Shown here piece by piece: positions 35,243 to 42,940 of a stretch of DNA of 64,000 nt (the first letter of the stretch is position 1; each line of letters begins with the position of its first letter). Below the pieces are notes generated by a model that saw only the letters and a program-made list of their open reading frames with translations, was not told where the DNA came from and did no database searches. Source of the stretch: CAZOEL01 sp964578835 (GTDB taxonomy: Bacteria > Desulfobacterota > Syntrophobacteria > Syntrophobacterales > Syntrophobacteraceae); NCBI GenBank assembly GCA_964578835.1, contig CAZOEL010000016.1:29825-93824 (forward strand), read 5' to 3'. The position numbers were made by a program, and so were the translations under genes.

Positions 35243-37129
35243 ATGACAATCCAAGTAGCTACTGGTTTTGTGATTCTCTCCGGTTCCGAGAGATTGGTCA
35301 CGAGGCTTTCGGTTGAAAGTCTCAGGGAATCCTTTGCCCTAAAGGGAAACGATTGTCTCTCTACGGTCGTTCCACCTACTGAGAAACCGGGCCATGCCAT
35401 TCTCGGGATTCAATTTCTTACGAGTGGTGGTGAGTCTAAATTGACGGTCCAAAATGGCTCACTTGTGCTCCTGTTTGGCGAACTCTTTGGCAGGGCTGGT
35501 CAAAGTTCAGAGGAGGCCTTGAGCCTTCATGAGGCCAGTGCATTGCTGAGCAATGATCATCGGAATAATTGTCTGGTGAGCCCAGTGGACTATGACGGAG
35601 ATTGTTCGATAGGACTTGTGTGCGCACGCACTGGCAGGATATCAGCATTTAACGATAATCAAGGTTTCAGAAGAGTTTTTTATTACCATGACAGCGAAAT
35701 CTTTATTGTCGGAACCAGGCTACCGGCAATCCTGCAGCTATTGAAAAAGGAATGGCGCATCAGCAGAGCTGGCGCGCGCATCTACCTGACATCTCGCGAG
35801 GCTCGATGGCCTCTCAGTATAGTCGACGACGTCAAGACTTTGCCGCCTATGCACCGGATCACGGAGGTGAACGGGAGTTTTGAGACCGCCAGTTATTGGA
35901 TGCCGGTCGAGATGACTCCTCCGAAGGATAGAAGTGAAACAGCGAAAATAATAAAAGACGAGATCAAGCGAGTCATTCTGCGCAAGGTGCGAGGCGCCCG
36001 TGGAGCATTGGCGCTGAGCGGTGGGTACGACTCGACGTCCCTTGCTAGAATCGCCGCCGAGATCCATGAGCCAATAACTGCAGTTTGTATGGGTTATTTG
36101 GTTGAACAAAAGAGAAGCGATTATCATGTCTACGATGAGACAGCCTATGCGGAAAGTATCGCCAAGAGCCAAGGACTGCCTTTCTTAAGCTGCATATTTG
36201 GTTTGGATGATGTCCGGGAGGCTATGGCGATTCTGCCGAGCTATATTGACCAACCCGGCCAGGACCCTACTTCGTTCTTCATGCTCAGCCGTTTTCTGGC
36301 TCAAAAGGGTTATGAGGTATTGATATCCGGAATAGGAGGAGACGCCTGTTTTGCTCAGAAAAGCCATTTCCCGCTCTATGCGATGGCAGCGCTCAATGTC
36401 CTCAGACATATTCCTGGATGCTCTATGGCGGCGAGAGCAGTATCTGCTTCCTTTAAAAGGCGAGGGGGGTTCGGGTTGCTTGGCGCCTACTTTGATGGCA
36501 AGCCGCCGGAATCTTTCTTGGAATGGCTTGAACGTTCCTCAGTAGGAGCCCAAACGACCCTTTACAAGAATTTGCTCGGCGATGAAATAATTGCCGAGAT
36601 CAATCAGCTTACGCACTCTAGAGCGGCTGCTTTTACTGACGCCATGCTCAGAGCGAGCTCTCCGCATGAGTGGCGTTTTCTGTTTTCCATCTGGGCGAAC
36701 CCTTGTGAATATCACGTCGACATTTCAGCAAGCTATTTAGGTCTCAGGAATTGCATGCCTTTTCTTGTCAAGAGCATAACGAATACCTTGCTGTCTCAGG
36801 GAGCCTATCAACCACTGCAGAACAGAGAGTTCGAAGCCGAGATCTTCGATCCACTTCCCTTTAGTCTTATGCTTAAGAGAAAATCCGGATTTACACTGCC
36901 TTATGACAGGTGGTGCCGTGAGCTTATGAGCGATGATGTCCATGAAATAGTCGCTGACCAGAGCTGGGAGCGACTGGGGGTGAACCTGAAGGAACTCCGG
37001 GCGATTGAGGAAAGGCTTAATAACGTCAAAAACTCTAAAGATGTGCTCATTGATCTCGGATTAGCGAGGTTTCTCTCGCGCTTGGTAATGCTTAAGAGAT
37101 TCGCTTCCGTAAACAAACTGTCGGTTTGA
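35243..37129 (+). CDS. asparagine-synthase-like adenylating enzyme lacking the glutaminase Cys
   Basis: The 628-residue protein has an AsnB layout. An N-terminal Ntn-like domain (about 1-200) begins MTIQ and has no Cys at position 2, so glutaminase activity is not expected. The C-terminal synthetase domain has the ATP PPi-loop LSGGYDSTS (259-266) and ISGIGGDACFA, where Ala replaces the usual Glu of GGDE. AsnB relatives without the nucleophile activate a carboxylate as an adenylate and use ammonia or an amine (as in beta-lactam synthetase and lasso-peptide cyclases). Placed after MurA and MurB, it may amidate a lactyl-type carboxylate. That substrate is inferred. Confidence 0.78.
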   Translation: MTIQVATGFVILSGSERLVTRLSVESLRESFALKGNDCLSTVVPPTEKPGHAILGIQFLTSGGESKLTVQNGSLVLLFGELFGRAGQSSEEALSLHEASALLSNDHRNNCLVSPVDYDGDCSIGLVCARTGRISAFNDNQGFRRVFYYHDSEIFIVGTRLPAILQLLKKEWRISRAGARIYLTSREARWPLSIVDDVKTLPPMHRITEVNGSFETASYWMPVEMTPPKDRSETAKIIKDEIKRVILRKVRGARGALALSGGYDSTSLARIAAEIHEPITAVCMGYLVEQKRSDYHVYDETAYAESIAKSQGLPFLSCIFGLDDVREAMAILPSYIDQPGQDPTSFFMLSRFLAQKGYEVLISGIGGDACFAQKSHFPLYAMAALNVLRHIPGCSMAARAVSASFKRRGGFGLLGAYFDGKPPESFLEWLERSSVGAQTTLYKNLLGDEIIAEINQLTHSRAAAFTDAMLRASSPHEWRFLFSIWANPCEYHVDISASYLGLRNCMPFLVKSITNTLLSQGAYQPLQNREFEAEIFDPLPFSLMLKRKSGFTLPYDRWCRELMSDDVHEIVADQSWERLGVNLKELRAIEERLNNVKNSKDVLIDLGLARFLSRLVMLKRFASVNKLSV

Positions 37130-37223
37130 AAAATTCATTCTGCTTCATCTCAATAGGATGACACAATGGCCCTCAACCGCTCAATAACCTCCTCATGCCT
37201 TTGTTCGTAGCGCTGACAATCAG

Positions 37224-38588
37224 ATGAGTCACATGTCTTTTGTCAAAGCCGGATTTCAGACGCTCGCGTTTCGCATTCTGCTGCTAGTTTGCAGCGCGGC
37301 AACGGGTGTGGTGCATGCTCGTTTTCTCGGACCCGAAGGTGTTGGTATCTTTGTGTTGTTGCTTTCCATTAAGAGAATAGCTTTTTCCCTTGGAAATCTG
37401 GGATTTGGGAGCGCATTTGCATTCTTTGTGGCTCAGAAACGATCAACGAGACGCGAAGCGTTGAGAGTTTCATGGATTCTTGGGGGGCTTCTATCAGTAA
37501 GTGTTGCAGTCATCTTCTATATTGTCAGACCATTGCGCTTTTCACCCTGGAACGATATTGATTGCAGACTTTTCTACATTACCCTCCTTACAATTCCTTT
37601 GTATTTCTTCATCATGTTTAGCCAGCGTATCTTGAGTGGTGATTTGAGGATTACGCAAATCAATATTTCCGAGCTTCTGGTGAACGGATCGAATCTGTTT
37701 CTCTCGGCGATATTCATAGTTGCATTGAATTTAGGATTGGCGGGTTCCATTGCCGCTATGGTCATATCTGACAGCTTAGCGGCAACATATCTTTTATTTC
37801 AGGGTGCAAAGAAGGGCTCCGTCGAGAAGACCTTGGATGCAAGCGTTGGAGGCCTCTGCAACAAAATAGGAGCATATTGGGGCTACGGAAAGTGGAACTA
37901 TCTAATTATGCTAGTAAATATGGTTGTTGAAGAAATGCCCAGGCTTCTTCTCAAAACGTTTGCCGCTAACAATTTCGATATAGGCATCTTGACTGCAGCG
38001 CGTAATCTTAGTCAAGAATCGAGGCTTGTTGCAATCCCGATTGCACAGGTCCTGTTTCCCTACACAGCGGCATCGAGCGAGGGCGCTGCCGTGAATAGAA
38101 CAAGTATGCTATGCCGTAATTCCTTGTTCATCATGGGGTGGTTGTCATTGTTCGCAGTGATTTTGATCAAGCCTCTTATCCTTCTGCTCTATGGGAATGA
38201 GTTCTTACCATCCGTTCCCGTGTTTTTAGCTCTCTTGCCAGCAATGATCGTATTTCCTCTAAACCATTTTATAGAGATTCATCTTGCTGCCTCAGGGTAT
38301 CCCAAAGAAGCTTGTGCGGCAAGTTTCTCCTCGCTTATAACCGGCGCTCTGCTTTGCATCTTTCTTATTCCGGATTTCGGCGTCATTGGCGCAGGACTTG
38401 GTATTAGCGGAATAGCAGGATTTCGAACAGTTTCCCGACTATGGGTATATCGGAAGGTCACAAAAGCCCATGTTTCTGATGTTCTAATACCGAGACTAGG
38501 TGAAATAACAACATTTGTGAGTGGGTGTAGGGCCATAGTGGAACAGCTTATCGGCAGAAGAAAGTCGGCATGCAGGAATCTCGGATGA
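37224..38588 (+). CDS. Wzx-type polysaccharide flippase (unit 2)
   Basis: The 454-residue polytopic membrane protein of the MOP/Wzx family has about fourteen hydrophobic helices. It shows the N-terminal FLGPEGVGIFVLLLSIKRIAFSLGNLGFG pattern (glycine-rich helix 1-2 loop) and ALLPAMIVFPLNHFIEIHLAASGYP later. It would flip a second type of lipid-linked repeat unit. It differs clearly from the flippase at 14308-15648. Its stop overlaps the next start in ATGA form (38585-38588). The last residues are basic (RRKSACRN), probably cytoplasmic. Confidence 0.84.
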   Translation: MSHMSFVKAGFQTLAFRILLLVCSAATGVVHARFLGPEGVGIFVLLLSIKRIAFSLGNLGFGSAFAFFVAQKRSTRREALRVSWILGGLLSVSVAVIFYIVRPLRFSPWNDIDCRLFYITLLTIPLYFFIMFSQRILSGDLRITQINISELLVNGSNLFLSAIFIVALNLGLAGSIAAMVISDSLAATYLLFQGAKKGSVEKTLDASVGGLCNKIGAYWGYGKWNYLIMLVNMVVEEMPRLLLKTFAANNFDIGILTAARNLSQESRLVAIPIAQVLFPYTAASSEGAAVNRTSMLCRNSLFIMGWLSLFAVILIKPLILLLYGNEFLPSVPVFLALLPAMIVFPLNHFIEIHLAASGYPKEACAASFSSLITGALLCIFLIPDFGVIGAGLGISGIAGFRTVSRLWVYRKVTKAHVSDVLIPRLGEITTFVSGCRAIVEQLIGRRKSACRNLG

Positions 38589-39796
38589 GAGCAATGAGGA
38601 TAGTGTTTTTCTCCACTTCCGCTCCAGTAGGAGGACATTTGCGATCCGCACTGACGATCGCGGACGCTCTTCGCGCCAGAGGGCATGAGATTTCCTTCAT
38701 AACCGGCGATGGTCCCGGAACTCACTTGATCCGAGCATTCGGGTTTGAACATTTGGGGCTATCCTTTACCCCTTCAGGAAGCCTAGATTTTGACTGGAGA
38801 GATTTCAATCAGCTAAGAGCCTACGTGGCAAGTAAGCGCCCACATGTACTGCACAGCTTCCTCAAAGGGATTCCACAGCTTGCCATACTCGCCCGCTCGA
38901 ACGGAGCGAAGCTCGTCGCCACAATTTGTGGAGGACAACCGCAGCGACATTTTTCTAAAATGTCGCCTATCACAGTATTTAGCCAAGAACTGAAAGATTG
39001 GTTGTCTTCAGTTGGCATTCCAGGCGGCTACATTCACCTGATCCCAGGCCGAATCAGCATTGTGCAGCCCCCGCACGATACCGATGTTCTATCTTTTAGG
39101 CAGAAGTTCTTCCTTTCAGAGGCGGATCCTGTGGTGATGATGATTTGCCGCACAGATAGGAGGAAGAAGCCTGCTTTGGATGCCTTCTTTCGGGCTGCGC
39201 AGATATGGGGTGAAAGACACAAAGAAGGTATCTTCGTCCACATAGGTTCCGGGAATGAGCCCGAAACGGAAAATCGAATCCGTTCAGAAGCGGAAGCGAT
39301 TAATAAAGCATCAGGTCGGGTCGTATTGATCAGTACAGACTTCGGCTCCAATGATCCTGCAAAATACTTACATCTTGCAACGATAGCCGTCGGTATGGGA
39401 AGGAGCGCCTTTGAGAGCATGTTGCTAGGCAAAGCAACTTTGATCCTAAGCAATGAGGGTTTTGGGGGAATTGTGTGTGAAGAGACAATCTCCGGTCTTT
39501 CTCAGCATAACTTTACTGGCCGTTCATCTTCATACAACCAGTCTTCTGAAGAGAGGTCTAAAGAACTTGTCAGAAGTGTCGAGGAACTGGTCATGGATCC
39601 AGACAGATTAAGTATGGTCGGACTTTATGGTAAACAATACTGTGAGAACAATCTAGATGTCTTGACGGCGGCAACACAATATGAAGAGTTGTATTTCGAT
39701 AAGAACGCAAAATTCATTCTACCTAATATGGAAGAAATACTTTACACTGGCTTTCGTGAAGTACTAAGGACTTATTGGTATAAGATAAGACAATGA
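38585..39796 (+). CDS. glycosyltransferase, GT-B type (unit 2)
   Basis: This 403-residue GT-B enzyme starts at ATG 38585 by ATGA overlap with the flippase; a second in-frame ATG follows at 38594 (MRIVFF). The N-terminal half has STSAPVGGHLRSALTIADAL. The C-terminal half has MMICRTDRRKKPALDAFF, HIGSGNEPETENRIRSEA, and the donor block GRSAFESMLLGKATLILSNEGFGG, a GT4-like layout with a divergent E-x7-E. It overlaps the polymerase start by ATGA (39793-39796). Sugar specificity is unknown. Confidence 0.78.
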   Translation: MRAMRIVFFSTSAPVGGHLRSALTIADALRARGHEISFITGDGPGTHLIRAFGFEHLGLSFTPSGSLDFDWRDFNQLRAYVASKRPHVLHSFLKGIPQLAILARSNGAKLVATICGGQPQRHFSKMSPITVFSQELKDWLSSVGIPGGYIHLIPGRISIVQPPHDTDVLSFRQKFFLSEADPVVMMICRTDRRKKPALDAFFRAAQIWGERHKEGIFVHIGSGNEPETENRIRSEAEAINKASGRVVLISTDFGSNDPAKYLHLATIAVGMGRSAFESMLLGKATLILSNEGFGGIVCEETISGLSQHNFTGRSSSYNQSSEERSKELVRSVEELVMDPDRLSMVGLYGKQYCENNLDVLTAATQYEELYFDKNAKFILPNMEEILYTGFREVLRTYWYKIRQ

Positions 39797-41094
39797 TTGA
39801 TGATAGTCCTTACGGAGGAAAACACGTCGTAGTCGATTCCAGCTTAAATACTTACTCTTTGCCCTTTTTATTCTTGTGCTTGTTTGCTTTATTAAGACCG
39901 ATTTTCAGCCTGGGGTATTTTGCGGAATTAAGCGTATTCGGTCTTACTTCGATGGAGATATTTGGATCTGCTGTTTCCTGTCTTCTTGTTTTTGCTGCGC
40001 TATTGAGGTTCAATTCTCTCAAGCTTGATCTTCCAAGCGCGCTTTTCATCTGCTTTATTTCTTACGTGATCCTAAGTTTTGTATGGGGTGCAAATCCAAG
40101 AGAGTGCATAAGGTTTGCATTGCCTTTCTTCATGTATTTTTCAGCCAGGGCCATTCTGGTTCAGGAACAACAGGTAAAGATAATTGCTTTCCTGGTCGTC
40201 CTCGCTTTCATCTATCCCATACTTGGCAGCGCTTTTTTGATCTCGGTCGGGAAATCCATTTCAATGGAAATCTACCAGACAGGCGTAATTAGGTATAAAG
40301 GCCTATACCTTAAAACGCACAATCTCGCACATTCCATGATGGTATTTATCTTCTTCGCAGCGATTTTCGGAGAATTAACAAGCACAGAGGGAATCTCAAA
40401 AAGAATAATCCATTTTTTCTTAGTCGCCTTAGTTGTCTTAGCTATCTATAATATTTATAAATCTGTTACAAGGACCGTTTTTTTAGGAGTAGGCGCATAC
40501 ACGTTTATGTATCTGATTGGGCGTAAGAAGTACCTGCTCCTATCAACATTGGCCGTGCTAGTAATTTCTAAGCTTGTGACATCATCCCATGCACACCTTC
40601 TGCTATTTGATCTCATCGAGCCATTGAGTGGGCAAAGCTCCTGGCGACTTATGGGAAGTGGTCGCTTGGGCGGGTGGTACGATATCCTCTCAGGCTTCCT
40701 CAGCCAACCTCTGGAAATACAGTTTCTCGGCATAGGGATAGGAAATGAGGCTAGGGAAACCTTTGGCGGATCTCACAGTGATTGGGTGTCTCTTTACGTG
40801 AGTCTTGGAATCTTCGGAGTGCTAATATACTCAGCTTTATTCGCGGCGATATTTATCGATATAGCGAGGTCCAAGCTGACTAGGCGCATTAGGTTCATGT
40901 ATATTGGATTCATTCTGTCCATTTTCGTTATGAACGCGACGAGCAACAGCTACTTGTCAAGGTTTGACCTAAGTCAGTATTTCTGTCTAATTATTGCCAT
41001 GTATTATTGTTCGAAAGAAGGTCACCAAGGCGTTGAATCGAGTTTTCATCCAGTCCTTTCTCAAGCTTTGCCGATTAGCGAAGAATCTCGATGA
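39793..41094 (+). CDS. Wzy/O-antigen-ligase-like polymerase (unit 2)
   Basis: The 433-residue membrane protein has about eleven hydrophobic segments and a periplasmic loop near residues 270-330, containing LGGWYDILSGFLSQPLEIQFLG and GSHSDWVSLYVSLG, typical of the Wzy_C/WaaL superfamily. With the second flippase it forms a complete Wzx/Wzy pair, separate from the first unit. It overlaps the acetyltransferase gene by ATGA (41091-41094). Codon third positions look rich in A/T compared with unit 1. Confidence 0.8.
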   Translation: MIDDSPYGGKHVVVDSSLNTYSLPFLFLCLFALLRPIFSLGYFAELSVFGLTSMEIFGSAVSCLLVFAALLRFNSLKLDLPSALFICFISYVILSFVWGANPRECIRFALPFFMYFSARAILVQEQQVKIIAFLVVLAFIYPILGSAFLISVGKSISMEIYQTGVIRYKGLYLKTHNLAHSMMVFIFFAAIFGELTSTEGISKRIIHFFLVALVVLAIYNIYKSVTRTVFLGVGAYTFMYLIGRKKYLLLSTLAVLVISKLVTSSHAHLLLFDLIEPLSGQSSWRLMGSGRLGGWYDILSGFLSQPLEIQFLGIGIGNEARETFGGSHSDWVSLYVSLGIFGVLIYSALFAAIFIDIARSKLTRRIRFMYIGFILSIFVMNATSNSYLSRFDLSQYFCLIIAMYYCSKEGHQGVESSFHPVLSQALPISEESR

Positions 41095-41675
41095 AGATTT
41101 TTAAGAACAGCATTTTAGGCAGACTAACTGCGCTTGTTCGGTGTGCAGTATTGAAGTCGGTATCGTCAAAAAATATAAAAACTAACGGCTTCTTCTTCAT
41201 TGGTAAAGGTAACAAGATCTTTGCCGTGGATAAAGGAACGATCAATCTAGGAAAAAGAGTCAGGCTGGCCGATTTCACTGAGTTGCAGTCTTCCGGATAT
41301 CTTTCGATTGGCTCAGGGACCACTATAAACAATTATTCCAGAATAGTCGCTTTCGAGAGAATTATCATCGGGTCCGGATGTGCAATAGCTTCCTTTGTAA
41401 CGATTCTTGACCATGATCACGACTATATTTATAGGGACGGATCATTGCGCTTTAATGGGTATGAAACAAGTCCAATCCAGATAGGATCCAATGTTTGGAT
41501 AGGGGATAAATGCACAATTCTAAAGGGCGTAACTATTGGAGATAATGTGGTGATTGGGGCAAATAGCGTTGTTTCCAGAGACATGCCGTCAAACTGTATC
41601 ATTGTTGGCAATCCTGCAAGAGTACTAAGGCGCTTTAATGACTCAGCTCCACAAGAGGCTAATCAGCTCGGATGA
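41091..41675 (+). CDS. hexapeptide-repeat acyltransferase (maltose/NodL-like)
   Basis: The 194-residue left-handed beta-helix enzyme has hexapeptide repeats (GSNVWIGDKCTILKGVTIGD, NVVIGANSVVSRDMP) and the loop DHDHDY, containing the catalytic-type His. It closes with NPARVLRRF, a NodL/maltose acetyltransferase signature. It likely O- or N-acetylates the sugar of unit 2. Alone among the unit 2 genes it has a modification role by family. The ATGA overlap with the polymerase indicates strict co-expression. Confidence 0.85.
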   Translation: MKIFKNSILGRLTALVRCAVLKSVSSKNIKTNGFFFIGKGNKIFAVDKGTINLGKRVRLADFTELQSSGYLSIGSGTTINNYSRIVAFERIIIGSGCAIASFVTILDHDHDYIYRDGSLRFNGYETSPIQIGSNVWIGDKCTILKGVTIGDNVVIGANSVVSRDMPSNCIIVGNPARVLRRFNDSAPQEANQLG

Positions 41676-41713
41676 ACTGACGACTTCAGCGGTAATGGGC
41701 GAATAAAAACAAA

Positions 41714-42868
41714 ATGCGTAGCAATTCCTCAATCAATGTATTGATGATCGGATCAGACCTGACATCGCGTGGTGGGATAGCGAGCGTAGTCAAGGCCTAC
41801 TATTATGCCAATTCCAGTTCGCCAAAGCCGATCAACATCGACTTGCTAAAAACATCATACTATGAGGACAAACCTAAGTTTTTCGAGGTATTCATTATCA
41901 TTCGCGCCATTTTTGTTTTCTTATACAAGATGCTCGCTGGCGACTGCCATATCGTTCACATTCACAGTTCAAGCCACCTGAGTTTTATTCGAAAAGCGGC
42001 GCTTGCGATTTCAGCTAAGCTGATTTTTCGGAAAATTGTTGTATTTCATCTCCATTCCAGCAGGTTTGATGAATTTTTCATGACGAGCGGGTCTCTTAGT
42101 AAATCCTTCTTTCGATTCCTGTTCAATCGATGCGATCTAGTGCTGGTGCTCTGCAGGGATTGGCAAAAGAAGCTTATTGAGCATTACGGACTTAAGAACG
42201 TGATGGTTTTGCACAATCCGATTCACTCCGCTAAAGCTCCGAGATCTGTTACGATGCCCTTCTCCAATCAGCTGAAGGTGCTCTACTTAGGCTTCCTCAT
42301 TCCGAGTAAAGGAATCGCGGACATTATCCTGATTGCACGGAAGCTTAAAACCAGTGGAATATCAAGCATCAAACTTATCATAGCCGGAAAGGGCTTAATG
42401 GAATCTACCCTTAGAAATGAGATCCGCACGCATTCCCTGGAGGAAGTTGTTGAGTTTAGAGGTTGGGTCGAGGGGGAAGCAAAAACGGAACTGCTCACCA
42501 CGTCTCAGGTTTTCCTTCTCCCCTCTTATAACGAAGGGATGCCAATTTCCATACTTGAAGCTATGTCAAACGGAATGGGGATACTCTCTACGCGGATCGC
42601 CGGAATTCCGGAACTAGTCGAGCATGGCGCAAACGGTTATCTCTTTTCTCCCGGAGATGTAGACGCTTTCTTCCAAGCTTTGTTGGAGCTTGATAAAGAA
42701 AGGGTAAAGTTGAGAGACTTTGGGGAGAGAAGCCTCGCTTATTCAGAATCCTTTCAAGCAGAAGCGATCTTGGCTCAATTGGTTGATATCTACAAAAGCT
42801 TATTGTCTCATGATTTGCCAAGAGCTCCTGATCACCTCAAAAAGCGGATCGTAATGAATGAGTTTTGA
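41714..42868 (+). CDS. glycosyltransferase, GT4 family (unit 2)
   Basis: The 384-residue GT-B enzyme begins LMIGSDLTSRGGIASVVKAY, a Gly-rich N-terminal loop. It carries YLGFLIPSKGIADIILIA, IAGKGLMESTLR, FRGWVEGEAK and the E-x7-E motif EGMPISILE followed by ELVEHGANGYLFSPGDVDAF. It is a clear GT4 enzyme, probably adding one sugar to the unit 2 repeat. It sits 38 bp after the acyltransferase gene and 72 bp before the inactive exosortase-like gene, so it ends the AT-richer block. Confidence 0.88.
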   Translation: MRSNSSINVLMIGSDLTSRGGIASVVKAYYYANSSSPKPINIDLLKTSYYEDKPKFFEVFIIIRAIFVFLYKMLAGDCHIVHIHSSSHLSFIRKAALAISAKLIFRKIVVFHLHSSRFDEFFMTSGSLSKSFFRFLFNRCDLVLVLCRDWQKKLIEHYGLKNVMVLHNPIHSAKAPRSVTMPFSNQLKVLYLGFLIPSKGIADIILIARKLKTSGISSIKLIIAGKGLMESTLRNEIRTHSLEEVVEFRGWVEGEAKTELLTTSQVFLLPSYNEGMPISILEAMSNGMGILSTRIAGIPELVEHGANGYLFSPGDVDAFFQALLELDKERVKLRDFGERSLAYSESFQAEAILAQLVDIYKSLLSHDLPRAPDHLKKRIVMNEF

Positions 42869-42940
42869 GAGATCCTTCATGGATTCTCAAGCTCCGGTTC
42901 CACCCCTGACCCAAATGAATATGAGACATGAAACTCATGA

